The notes below the pieces were generated by a model that saw only the letters and a list, made by a program, of their open reading frames with translations, made no database searches and was not told the DNA's origin. From Carettochelys insculpta (taxonomy: Eukaryota > Chordata > Testudines > Carettochelyidae), in the NCBI RefSeq assembly GCF_033958435.1, contig NC_134138.1, positions 3,856,001 to 3,920,000 of the forward strand: 64,000 nt of DNA, in the 5' to 3' direction. The translations under genes and the position numbers were made by a program. This document shows positions 10,661 to 21,900 of this stretch, in pieces (position 1 is the first letter of the stretch; each line of letters begins with the position of its first letter).

Positions 10661-11077
10661 TGTGATGGGGTTCAGGGGTCCCCCTGCACTGCACCCCGTC
10701 CGCTGGCAGGAGTGACTCTCACTCAGCAGGTACAACAGGAGGTTTATTAGGCACCAGATGCCCAGTTTCTCACAGAAGCGTCAGTGCAGCAGTCAGAGAC
10801 AGTCCTTCCAACCCGTCCTGGGGTGAGGAGCCCGAGGGGTGCCCCTCTGGGGTGTAGCTTTTGGCTGGCTGCCTTCCAGCTCCCTCTCACCCAGCCTCTA
10901 ACTGCTGCCCCCGATTCAAAACCAGCTCAGCTCCACCCTCCTCTTTGTTCAGGGCTGAGGTGTTACCTGCCAGCCTAGGTTATAGCCCCAGGGTCATCCT
11001 CAGCCGCTGGGAGCTGCTCTGCTTGTCCCACACATCCAGCCTGAGTCTCACACATGCACTCCCCCCACTCCATCACA
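10661..11077 (-). mobile_element. Solo Gypsy-type LTR with 5-bp target duplication
   Basis: A 417-bp LTR beginning TGTGATGGGG and ending CATCACA, flanked by the duplication GAGCC (10656-10660 and 11078-11082). A poly(A) signal lies on the minus strand (TTTATT at about 10743), which sets the orientation. It belongs to the same family as the LTRs at 21945-22302 and 50007-50650. A solo LTR is the usual product of recombination between two LTRs. Confidence 0.88.
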
Positions 11078-11572
11078 GAGCCCCACAGCAGGTAGGGGTG
11101 GGGAGCCACAGAAGGGGGGGATGGGAAGGGACCTCAGCTTGTCCCTGGCTGAGTCTCCCAGGGCCCTGTGCTGTGCCAGAGGGGGCTGTGGGCTGGCCCT
11201 CCCCCAGCCCTTCATAGAGCCAGGCGCAGCGGGAAGGACAGCATGTCACCGGCTCCCCGCAGGCTGAGCGCCATTGTGCCAGGGAAGGAGCTCATTGTCT
11301 GCGGGCAGGCAGGCTCATGCAGACAATGCGGCTCTGCTGAGCAGCCAAACAGGCGCTGGAGCTGGCGGGGGCCCAGGGCTCCCCGGCAGGAGATCCTCAG
11401 AGAAGGGCTCGGAAGAGCCGCCTTTTGGGAGCCTGGGCTGTGTGACTCGAAGGGCAAATGGGGGTAGGAGTTGGGGTTAGGGGCACTTAAGGGAGGAACG
11501 TGAGTTGGCTGGGGGGCCAACAGTGGGAGGAAGGGGTTGGTGAAGGGGAGTAAGGCAGGCCTGTGGTGGGGG

Positions 11573-11765
11573 GGGAGAGCTAGCTCAGTGGTTAGAGCAT
11601 TGGCCTGCTAAACCCAGGGGTGTGAGCTCAGTCCTTGAGGGAGTCACTTAGGGACCAGGGCCAAGTTTTTTAAAAAAAGGGGGGAGGTGCTGGTTCAGGC
11701 TGAATGACATTCTGAGGTCCTTTACATCTCTTTGAGGTGTGTATCTCCATATAGCTTCGACAGGA
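11573..11765 (+). mobile_element. Turtle tRNA-derived SINE, copy 1
   Basis: The head AGCTCAGTGGTTAGAGCA carries a pol III A box, followed by the B-box-like GTGAGCTCAGTCC. The body is a Cry I-type turtle SINE. First of four copies in tandem in the same orientation. Confidence 0.85.
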
Positions 11766-11904
11766 GTAGGGATAGCTCAGTGGTTTGAGCATTGCCCTGC
11801 TAAAGCCAAAGTTGTGAGCTCAGTCCTTGAGGAGGCCATTTAGGGATCTGGGGCAAATAGATTTAGCTGGCTTATTGGTCTCTGGGTATCACTTTTAAAA
11901 AAAA
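11766..11904 (+). mobile_element. Turtle SINE, copy 2
   Basis: Head AGCTCAGTGGTTTGAGCA, followed by a body that ends in an A-rich run at about 11898-11907. Directly follows copy 1. Confidence 0.8.
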
Positions 11905-12060
11905 AGCGGGGGGAGGGGTTAACTGAGTGGCCTGAGCAGTGGCCTGTTAAACTCCCTGAGTTGTGAGTTCAGGCCTTGAGAAGTTTGGGAGAAATAATGT
12001 GTGGGGAGGAAATCTGTCAGGGATGTTGCTTGGTGCTGTGTATCTCCCCAGATGAAAAAA
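11905..12060 (+). mobile_element. Turtle SINE, copy 3
   Basis: More diverged head (TAACTGAGTGGCCTGAGCAG) with the GTGAGTTCAGGCC B-box region. It ends with A-rich sequence near 12055. Confidence 0.7.
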
Positions 12061-12067
12061 ATGTCAA

Positions 12068-12290
12068 GGGGGTGGGAGAGGTCAGTGGTTAGAGCATTGA
12101 CCCACTAAACCCAGGGGTGTTGAGCTCAACCCCCTGAGAGGGCCATTTAGGGGGTCTCAGGCAAATAGATTTAAAAAAAAAAAAGTGGCAGGGATGGTGC
12201 TTGGCCCTGCCCAGAGGAAGGGGACTGGACTGGATGAATTCCCAGGGCTCCTTCCAGCTCTGTGAGATGTGTATCTCTGTATATAAATCA
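12068..12290 (+). mobile_element. Turtle SINE, copy 4
   Basis: Head GTCAGTGGTTAGAGCATTG and the typical 3' body (GACTGGACTGGATGAATTCC, CTTCCAGCTCTGTGAGATG). This is the most complete copy of the cluster. Confidence 0.85.
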
Positions 12291-14164
12291 CAGGGCCTGT
12301 CACTTGAGCTCCAGGGGGACCTCCCTCAGCTGCCTCTACCAGTACATCCATTATCTTCTCTGCCAAGCTGAGCCCAGCCCTGAGAGGGTGCCACTGCAAT
12401 CCCCCCGTCTTCATCACTCAGCAAGGCCTGGGAAAGTGACAAGTTCAGGGCCCACCTCCACTCTTCTGGTTTTAGCCCTCAACACAGACCACAGAACTGG
12501 CTGTGCTCTAGCAAAGCATTTTAGCCAGAAGTTATTGTGGCTGCAGCTGAGGCCTCACACAGACTGGGCACATCACTGCCAGTCACAAAGCCTGGGCAGA
12601 GCAGGGGCTGAGATTCCTGCTCGGTGGGGGATGAGCATCCCAGGAAGAAGAGATGGAAAGCTACACTGAAAAGGGAAAGCCCCAGGTGCCTCTGAGATCA
12701 GACAGACCCCCACAGCTCTGCAGAAGCAGGGGACTCACTGCCCCATGAACTGAGCAGCTGAGCTGGGACCTGTGCTAGCCCAATGTTCCCACAGCCTGTA
12801 CAGCAGGGCGGCTCTGCCAACAGTAATACCCAGGCATCAGCCAACGTAACAGTGTGTGTGTCTGGTACAACTTCCATCCAGGGACACCAGATACCTGGCA
12901 ATCATTGGCTAACTCAGCCTCATGCTTTGCAGGAGATGTGGCAGTAGAGCCACCGAACGGCAACAAGAATCTCCCAGAGTCACAGAGTCAGCTGCATGTG
13001 CAGAACCCAGGAGTCCTGGCTCCCAGTCCCTCCTGTACTCTCTAGGAGGCCTTCCCCCCGAGATGTGAATAGAGCCTAGGAGGGTTTGCTCTCATCCCTT
13101 GTTGTGTTCTCTCTGTGCCTCACTGCCCCACCTACACTACAGGGACTCTCAGGTTGCCCCCCACCCCACCTGGGTAGTGGAGGCTTGTTAAGCACTAAGT
13201 TATCTGCTCAGAGCTCTGGCTGAGCAACAGGCGTAGCGGCTGAGCCTGGGGGCAGCCCAGAGTTGGGCAGAGCCCTTGGGCAGTCAGCCTATGCAGTGGT
13301 GGGCAAGGCAGTCACAGAAGCGCTCCCTGCCTGGGCCCTGCTGGGGCTGTCCCCTTCCCCACCCCTCTTCCTGGCACACATCCCAGTGCGAAAGGGCCAG
13401 CCCAGCGACACAGATGGAGGTGGAGACCTTCGCAAGGCTGTGCTCTGGCCCTGGGCTCCTGCCAGGTTCCCTGGGCTGCCTGTGCCCAGGAAAGGGAGGG
13501 AGGTAAAGAGCAAGGGAGCTTTCACCCATGCACAAACCTGAGAGCGGGGAGGAGGGGCATGCTGAGCTATGGGTCTCAGCCCTCCCTTCAATCACTGTGA
13601 GCAGGCTACGCTGCAGCCTCACCCACACCTGGCTTCTGACATGCCCTGAGGAGGCTCCAGGCGTAAGAATTAATCACCATAACACATAACAATAATTCGC
13701 CCGTACTCACAGCCAGGTAAATGTGGCTGCCTTACACCAGCACCAATGCATAAGCCAGTAACGTTACAGTGCCACCTGGTCGTCAGTTTGGGTATCGCAG
13801 CAAGGGCATCCCCCGCGGAACATGCCACGGGCATGGGCATCCCCCGCGGAACATGCCACAGGCTCTCTGACACCGGTCATGGCGTCTCGCCACAGCTTCC
13901 AGTGCTGAACTGAGGAGGTTCCTCCGGCTCTGGGTTCAGGCCCAGAAAGATGATAGCACACCGGGAGGGAATTCAGGAAACAGCAGGCAGAAGCTGCCAT
14001 GTACCTTGAAGGAGCTAAGAGCCTCCTGGCTAGAGCACTGCACCCCTTTCATTGCAGCTGGCCAACACTGACCTAAACCTTGGACTAGTCCACAGGGAAG
14101 AAGGACATCCCGGCATAGTGCAGAGCCAAGCTGCCTTCTTCCAGCGGCTACAGCATGGTAAGAA
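12291..14164. other. No gene recognised
   Basis: GC-rich sequence with short frames on both strands but none with recognisable protein similarity or convincing splice structure. The only internal structure noted is a small direct duplication, GGGCATCCCCCGCGGAACAT, at about 13805 and 13835. Confidence 0.5.
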
Positions 14165-14706
14165 ATAAATATGCCAAGAACAACAAGAAGGCCTGTGGCC
14201 CCTTATAGACTAACATATCTTGCAGCATAAGCTTTCGTGGGCAAAGACCCGCTTCATCAGATGCATGAGTAGGGGGGCGGTGTCAGAGGGGTATTTAAAG
14301 AGTGGAGTCCCAGGAAGAGGGAGGGCCGGAGCTGACAAGGTCTATTCAGCAAGGTGGAAATGGCCCAGTCCCAAAAGCAGTTATCAAAAGAGGAAAATCC
14401 AAGTCAGATCAGATGGGGGATGTGAACCTTTGTCAGAGTCTAACTTGTTTTGCCCTCTTTTGGTAAGTACTGTTGATACCGGGCCATTTCCGCCTGGCTG
14501 AATAGACCTCGTCAGCTCCGGCCCTCCCTCTTACTGGGACTCCACTCTCTAAATACCCCTCTGAAACCACCCCCCGGCAACTCATGCACCTGACAAAGCG
14601 GGTCTTTGCCCACAAAAGCTTATGCTCCAAAATCTCTGTTAGTCTATAAGGTGCCACAGGACTTCTTGTTGTTCTCGAATCTACAGACTAACATGGCTCC
14701 TCTCTG
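14165..14706. mobile_element. Two Penelope-like 3' tails in inverted array
   Basis: 14165-14420 carries the tail in one sense (GACTAACATATCTTGCAGCA, GCTTTCGTGGGCAAAGACC). 14440-14706 is its reverse complement (GTCTTTGCCCACAAAAGCTT, GACTAACATGGCTCC). Both share the block around GGCCGGAGCTGAC. The pair can fold into a long hairpin. A similar inverted tail pair, split by CR1, is in TONSL intron 2. Confidence 0.8.
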
Positions 14707-14876
14707 ATATATGCCAAGAACGAATCATGCCAAACCAACCAAATTTCCTTCTTTGAGCGAGTGGCTGGGGAGAAGCTGGGGAGCAGCGCTATATCTAAAG
14801 AACACTTTTTACATTGTGATGCCAAAAAAGGCTATTCCTCCAAATCAGCTGCTGGTATGGCATTCTGACACACCAG

Positions 14877-15558
14877 AGCCGTGTCTACACGTGCACGCTA
14901 CTTCGAAGTAGCGGCACTAACTTCGAAATAGTGCCTGTCACGGCTATACGCGCCGGGCGCTATTTCGAAGTTAACTTCGACGTTAGGCGGCGAGACGTCG
15001 AAGTCGCTAACCCCATGAGGGGATAGGAATAGCGCCCTACTTTGACGTTCAACGTCGAAGTAGGGACCGTGTAGTCGTTGCGCGTCCCGCAACTTCGAAA
15101 TAGCGGGGTCCGCCATGGCGGCCATCAGCTGAGGGGTTGAGAGATGCTCTCTCTCCAGCCCCTGCGGGGCTCTATGGTCACCGTGGGCAGCAGCCCTTAG
15201 CCCAGGGCTTCTGGCTGCTGCTGCGGCAGCTGGGGATCCATGCTGCAGGCACAGGGTCTGCAACCAGTTGTCGGCTCTGTGGATTTTGTGTTGTTTAGTG
15301 CAACTGTGTCTGGGAGGGGCCCTTTAAAGGAGCGGCTTGCTGTTGAGTCCGCCCTGTGACCCTGTCTGCAGCTGTGCCTGGCACCCTTATTTCGATGTGT
15401 GCTACTTTGGCGTGTAGACGTTCCCTCGCAGCGCCTATTTCGATGTGGTGCCGCGCAACGTCGAAGTTGAACATCGACGTTGCCAGCCCTGGAGGACGTG
15501 TAGACGTTACTCATCGAAATAGCCTATTTCGATGTTGGCTTCACGTGTAGACGTAGCC
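14877..15558 (-). mobile_element. Harbinger-like 710-bp element, copy G
   Basis: Minus-oriented copy with ends GCCGTGTCTACACGTGCACG and GTGTAGACGTAGCC. The flanking trinucleotide CAG is seen on both sides if one terminal base is allowed to differ. The core is the same as in the other copies. Confidence 0.8.
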
Positions 15559-17559
15559 CAGCATGCCCCACATTGCTGCCTTTCAGAATTAGCTACCAGT
15601 GTTCCTGGAGCTCATCCACGGAGGTGGGGATTCACTTGGTCCTAGGGGGAGCTAGTTCTGAGTCTGGGGCTTCACCTGTCAGATGACTCCCTGACAACCT
15701 CTCCTTGCTCCTGGAGACAATCCCTGGTCCCTGTGCAGTGCCCCACCTTCACACAGCCTCTACGCACACATAAGGGGCAACCAGCTCTGACAAACACCTG
15801 CTTCTTGGTACAGCACCACCACCGTCCACACCCTCTCCCGACACTCAATACCACGAGCATCTACATGTACATTTGCACGCTGCCCAGAGGCACAGCAGCA
15901 ACATACACACCCCACCTTTACACACACACACACACATCCTTTCACACAGCACCTCCACACACACACACCCCCTTGGCCCTACGCACCACACTGGCTCCAA
16001 TGTTGCTATCTTGGCTCTGCACCCAGTGCTGTCAACACACCCACCTGCCCCCTGCCCTTCCCCGTTTCTTTTGTGACCCCACGACCACCCGCTGCAGGCA
16101 TCTGCTAGCGGCACAGTCCCACTTGAGGCAGGAGAGACAAGGTATGGTGGGTACACACCACACAGCCCCCTCCCCCGCCAGCATAAGCAGTGTGTTGTTA
16201 CTGTTGCTGTTACTGTGATTATTTATGTACTTTCCATTGTTCTACAAACTAACTACCATGAATACATGAGGGGTGCAATTTTATATTCTTGCCTCAGGTG
16301 CAGAATTAGCTAGTTAGGGTACTGAGATTGTCACAGAACCTACTACTGGAGAGAGCAAGAAGCATTTTTATTCTGGAGTAAAAATGAGTTTGTTCTGCTC
16401 TGAATACATCAGCACAGAGATCTCTCCTGAAATAGAGGTGCTGGTCAATTTCACAGCTGAATCAGTTGCTCATAACCTTCACAATTACTGACATTTACTA
16501 TGCTTATGGTTATACTAGAGAGGTTTGTGACATAGTAGGGCATGCAACAAACTAAACATGGATCAAATGCATCAACGTTTCAAATCCATCACAGAATACA
16601 CCACCTTGAAGAGCGAGTACAGACACATGTTCAAAATATTCTTTAACTCAACTATTTCTAACTATTCATAGCCCGAAATCAGGCACACATGCAACATTTG
16701 GTTCAGGTCTCCGAATGTTGCTTGTCATGTTATGAATTTCACATCTGTAACAATATTTCACAAGTATGATTTTATTAAATAATTGAACCAATAAATAATT
16801 GAAATTCAATGGATCGATTGCAAAATGCAAAGGAGAATAAATAGCACCTTACAGGATTAGAAGGAAACATGGGCCTGCAGTTGTACAAAAAGATGGGCAA
16901 GTTGAGGGAGGCAGCTCCAGAAAACAGACTCCTCTCCTTGCCAACCCCTTGGGGCAGAGATGCTGCATTTAAACCATGTTCCAGCTGGCTCCATCCTTCT
17001 GTCCCTGACCTTGCACAGCAGGGGATGGGGGGCTACCTGCCAGCCCAGGCAGGCCAGGAAGCAGCACTGTAGCTGTTTCTCAGCATGAAGACTCCTGTGG
17101 GGTCAGCATTTCCCCTCACAGCCGCTCTGCAGAGCAACCATGGGAGCAGGAGGAACTGACCAAGCCTGTGCCAGGCTGGGACTCAGGCAGCTTTGACCAA
17201 GGAGGCTCGGCACCCTATTGCAAAAGGGTTACTAGGTAAAGGACTGACAAAGGGCCTTACTGCCGGGCCACCTCTGGGGAACTTTACTGGGAACATTCAG
17301 ACAGGGTTACCCTACAGAAGAGAGAACACCCCTGAGGCGCAGCGTGTCTGTAACAGTACCCACTCGTTCCCACCGCAGTACCACCGGGCTCAGCAACCTT
17401 GGAGGCAGTGTTGAAAACTGACCTTCCATCCTCTCCAGCCTGAGTGCCGGTGATACTTTTAAAAGCCACTAGGGGTCCTTCTGACAACAGCTCCGTGAAT
17501 AAACACGCGAAGAGGCAGGGCTCTCCCGCTTGGGGAGGGGGTTGGCCGTGTGAGACGGG
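15559..17559. other. Intergenic sequence upstream of VPS28
   Basis: Contains a CA-rich low-complexity zone (about 15880-15975), a more AT-rich unassigned stretch (16200-16860), and then sequence of rising GC content. No gene or classified repeat recognised. Confidence 0.5.
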
Positions 17560-18022
17560 CTTTTCCTACTCCCCAGGCGGCCTGGCTCTGTGCCAGCACC
17601 CGGCTGCCTGGGGGGAGGAAGGGCGGGGCTGAGCTCCCGCCTCACCTGCTGTTCTTGGCACGCGTGCTGTTCTTGGCACGCGTGCCGGCTCTGCGGAGCC
17701 CTAGCACGTCACACGCGCTCCCGTTCGGGCTGCTGGCGCCTGGCCCTTGTACCGGGGCTGTGGCGCACTCCGGCATCCACCCACCGGCCAGAGGCGCAGG
17801 GCGCCGGCTCCCCCCCCCCACGGGATTGCACACCGCCGGGCCGGGCGGGAAAGCCCCGTCTCTGGCGGGACCGGGGAGAGGCGGGGAGGGGTCACTTGTT
17901 CATCCCTCAGCACAGCAGCGCGCGCCCTTCCCGCCCAAATAACGGCCGCGCCCCTCCCAGGCAGGCGGGCGAGCGGAGCGCCGAGCGCTCGATGTGCTCC
18001 GGCGCCATTTTCCAGGAAGCGG
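17560..18022 (+). promoter_or_regulatory. VPS28: VPS28 CpG-rich promoter and non-coding first exon
   Basis: Dense in CpG and GC boxes. A YY1-like site (GCGCCATTTTCC, about 18002-18013) lies just before a consensus 5' splice site GTGAGA at 18023, typical of housekeeping genes. The first exon therefore ends at 18022; its start is not visible in sequence alone. An ATG at 17992 in this exon is in frame with the canonical VPS28 start after splicing to 18915. Confidence 0.75.
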
Positions 18023-18099
18023 GTGAGAGGCCGGAGGGCGGCGGCGCGGCAGGGTCGGGGGCGCGGGGAGCAGCGGTGCGCTCGGCTCAGGGTGTGTGT

Positions 18100-18835
18100 G
18101 TGTGTGTGTTTGGCTGGGGGGCGGTGAGGAGCGCAGGGCCGGGGGGGGTGTTTGTGGCTGGGGGGCGGTGGGGAGCGCAGGGCGGGGGGGGTGTTTGTGG
18201 CTGGGGGGCGGTGAGGAGCGCACGGCCGGGGGGGGGGTGTTTGTGACTGGGGGGCGGTGGGGAGCGCCGGGCCGGGGGGGGTGTTTGTGACTGGGGGGCG
18301 GTGGCGAGCGCGGGGCCGGGGGGGGGCGTTTGCGGCTGGGGGGTGGTGGGGAGCGCAGGGCGGGGGGGTATTTGTGACTGGGGGGCGGTGGCGAGCGCGG
18401 GGCCGGGGGGGGTGTTTGTGACTGGGGGGCGGTGGCGAGCGCGGGGCCGGGGGGGGTGTTTGTGGCTGGGGGGCGGTGGGGAACGCCAGGCCGGGGGGGG
18501 GGCGTTTGCGGTTGGGGGGCGGTGGGGAGCGCAGGGCCGGGGGGTGTTTGTCATTACGGGGCGGTGGGGAGCGCAGGGCCGGGGGGCGTTTGTCACTAGG
18601 GGGCGGTGGGGAGCGCAGGGCCGGGGGGGTTGTGTGTGTGTGTGTGTGTGTTTGGCTGGGGGGCGGTGGGGAGCGCAGGGCTGGGGGGTGTTTGTCACTA
18701 GGGGGCGGTGGGGAGCGCAGGGCCGGGGGGGTTGTGTGTGTGTGTGTGTGTGTGTGTTTGGCTGGGGGGCGGTGGGGAGCGCAGGGCTGGGGGGTGTTTG
18801 TCACTAGGGGGCGGTGGGGAGTGTGGGGCCCCGGG
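18100..18835. repeat. G-rich minisatellite filling VPS28 intron 1
   Basis: About sixteen units near 44 bp of the type TGGCTGGGGGGCGGTGGGGA...GGGCCGGGGGG, with three inserts of (GT)n at about 18092, 18632 and 18735. Runs of six to nine G on the + strand give strong G-quadruplex potential on the transcript-like strand. The repeat creates a long artificial minus frame (17701-18879) of Pro/His/Thr repeats. Confidence 0.93.
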
Positions 18836-18949
18836 CTGTTTGGGTCCGGGGATCGCGTCGGGTGCAGGGGCCGGGCCACCAGGCCACACTAACGCCCCTC
18901 TCCCTCCCTCGCAGAGGTCCCCCAGGCAGCAGTGCCCCAGCCCACCACA

Positions 18950-21900
18950 ATGTTCCACGGGATCCCTGCTGCGCCTGGCCCAGGAGGTGAGTCCCGCTGG
19001 CCCTGCCGCCGTGGGGAGCAAGGGGCCCCACAGCACCACCCCATGGCCTGGGCTGAGACACAGACTGGCCCGGTCGACACCTGACAGAGCCCTGCCTGCT
19101 GCCCATGAGCAGGGCTGTGACCCAGGCCCACCCCGCCCCTGGCCAGAGACCCAGTGACACCGCGGGCTCCAGCTCCCCTCACGGGACTGCCCGCCCTCAA
19201 AGTCCCCAGGGGTCAGGCTAGCGGGGCTGGGGGCAGCAGAGTGGTGGGACACTGGGCTCATGGGAGGGTGGGTATCACGGCCACAGAGGCAGGTTACGAA
19301 GCAATGGCTCAGTCTGCATCAACAGGGGTTAGGATAGCACAGCAGTTCCCAAATTGGGTTGGGACCTCATTTTAATGAGTTCCCCTGGGTTGGCTTAGAC
19401 TTGCTGAGATCGAGGCCAGACAAAGGGCTTCAGCCCTGTGCAGTGGGGCTCAGGTTCCAGGCCCCTCCTGGGGCTGCAGCCTGGGTCCTCAGCCTCTCCT
19501 TTCTTCGGGCAATGGGGCTGGTCTTTTGTTTCCCTTACTCGCACCCCTGGTGGCAGGGCCTGGGTTTTGGATGAGGCATGTGTCTGTGCATTACTTTTTC
19601 TTGGCAGAAGTGGATAGTACAGCAATGAAGTTTGAGACCCCCTGAGATAAAGAACAGCTTTCCCACACTGAGGGCAGTTAAGCTGTGGAGCAGGTGCCCC
19701 AGGGAGGTTGTGGATCCCCATCAGTGGAAGTTGTTAAGAACAGGCTGGACAGATGCCTGGAAGGGATGGGCTCTGTTTACTTGGCCCTGCTCCAGTACAG
19801 GGGCTGGACTCAACTTCTCAAGGACCCTTCCAGCTCAGAATCTGATTCTCCCTTGTGAACTGTGCTGGGTTCTCTGGCCTGGAGCAAGGGGCGGTGATCA
19901 GCAGGAGGGGCGGGATGGAAGAGCGGAGCAGGCTATAGAGGTCCTGGGTGCTAGCAGTATCCCTGTAGCTAGTAGGCTAAGGAGCTGTGGACGTGGTCCT
20001 TCCTAACACCGGGTTACCAGGAAGGTTTTGCATTGTGGGCGTCACTGGTAGGCCCCTAGCTATAAGTGCTAGGTCTGTTCATGGATTTCCTCTTTTTCAG
20101 CCCCAGGGAATAAGCCAGAACTGTACGAGGTGAGTAACGCTGGTCACGTTCCCCTCCTCGTCCTGTCTCTGGCACAGGAGGCAGAATGACCTTCCAGCGT
20201 AAGTCGGGTTTGGCTCTGCAAACGGTTTCACAGCCCTCAGTGCTGGAGCATTCAGGGGACCCCAGCTCTTGAGGTGATTCCCAGCTCCTTACCTCCATCT
20301 CAGTGTGGGTTTCTCTGGTCCCTGTCTCCTCCACCCTGTGGTGAGGATGCAGGAGGTCCGTATCTGTCAGCTCTGTCCCCACCTGCTTCCAGCCTGTCCA
20401 TTTGTGCAGCTGACCACACACTGTGCGGGTACCTGACAGGCTGTGTATCTGCTCTCCTTGCAGGAGGTGAAGCTGTATAAAAATGCACGGGAGCGAGAAA
20501 AGTGAGTCCATCCCCAGCCGAATGGGTTCCCATGTGGTACACAGTTCTGTGGGGCTTGGGAGTGCTGGGACTTCAAGCTGTTGTCTGCAGTGAGGTCCTT
20601 GCTCGGGAGATGCTGGGGCTGATGGTGCAGGGAGCTCTGCGTTCTGATGCTCTGTCCCCGCGCCAAGCTAGGAAGGACCCAAGAGCCCTTCTGCTCCGCC
20701 TCTGCCATTGGCCAGGGCAGCCTGCGGCTGAGAAAGATGCAATAGACGGAAGGGTCTTCTCCAGAAAAAGGGAGTGCTCCTGCTGGGCTGTGGAGCATGA
20801 GAGCCCCTGTGCTGTTCCCAGGGACGCGGGCGCATGTATAGCGGTGGGGGTCACAGGCTATGCGCCTTCACGGGCTTCTGCGCTTGGGTTTCAGGTACGA
20901 TAACATGGCTGAGCTGTTTGCGGTGGTGAAGACGATGCAGGCTCTGGAGAAAGCCTATATCAAGGACTGTGTCTCTCCCAACGAGTGAGTCCCCAGCTGG
21001 GTTTTGTTTCCAGCCTGGTCTCTCCCAGGGGAGCCAAGCGGATGCAGCAGCAGGAGCATCTCCTGCAGGATGCGTCGTTACCGAGTGGAGCAGAGTGACC
21101 TCCCCTCCCCAGGGCACTGCGGACACACTGGGGAGGGGGCTCAGAGAAGCATCAAAACAGCCCCTTAGTCCCCCCTCAGGCCCTGCCCACTTCCCCTGGG
21201 GGCCAGGCAACATTGCTCCATGCAGAGGGTCTCCAGTCAGAGACCCTGGGGAGCCTCCCCTGCCGTGGGGGCTGTTACAGTGTTCTCCTTTCCCCTGGGG
21301 ACCTGCTTGTACATCCTCGACCTCCGTGTTCCCCTCCTGCTTGGCATGAGCCACTCCAGCTGTTCTTACTCCATGCACTGCCCCAGGTACACCGCAGCCT
21401 GCTCCCGGCTCCTGGTCCAGTACAAAGCTGCCTTCAAACAGGTACAGGGATCCGAAATTGGCTCCATCGATGAATTTTGCCGCAAGTTCCGGATGAGTTC
21501 AGCCTCCAGCAGTACAGCTTTTGGGGACTCTGGGACAGGAATCTCGGGGGGCTCCCAGAACAGTGGGGGCGGGGGGGGGCTGTGTTGCTGCTGAGTTCTA
21601 CATGTAGGCCGCATCGACACTAGTCCCCTCCTTTTGGGGCGAGTTGGGAATATGCTAATGAGGCACCACCGGGAATATGCAGTGCCTCATTAGCATAATA
21701 GTGGCCCCACACAATTGGAAAGCACAGCTTTTGAATTGTGCGCTGCCTCTTTAGACGGGGGCTTTTTGAAAGGACACTCCTCCGCCCCCGGACTTTGAAA
21801 AACCCTTCTTCCTAAAACCAAATAGGAAGAAGGGGCTTCCGAAGTCCGGGGGGTCCTTTCGAAAGGCCCCTGTCTACATGGGCGGTGCGCGATTTGAAAG

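Noticed and set aside
11573..12290. Possible tRNA genes (A and B boxes)
   Set aside because: The heads lack a complete cloverleaf and are followed by SINE bodies and A-rich tails.
17701..18879. 392-codon minus frame rich in Pro, His and Thr
   Set aside because: It is the translation of the VPS28 intron 1 minisatellite. Its length comes from repeat units that keep frame, and it overlaps the CpG promoter.
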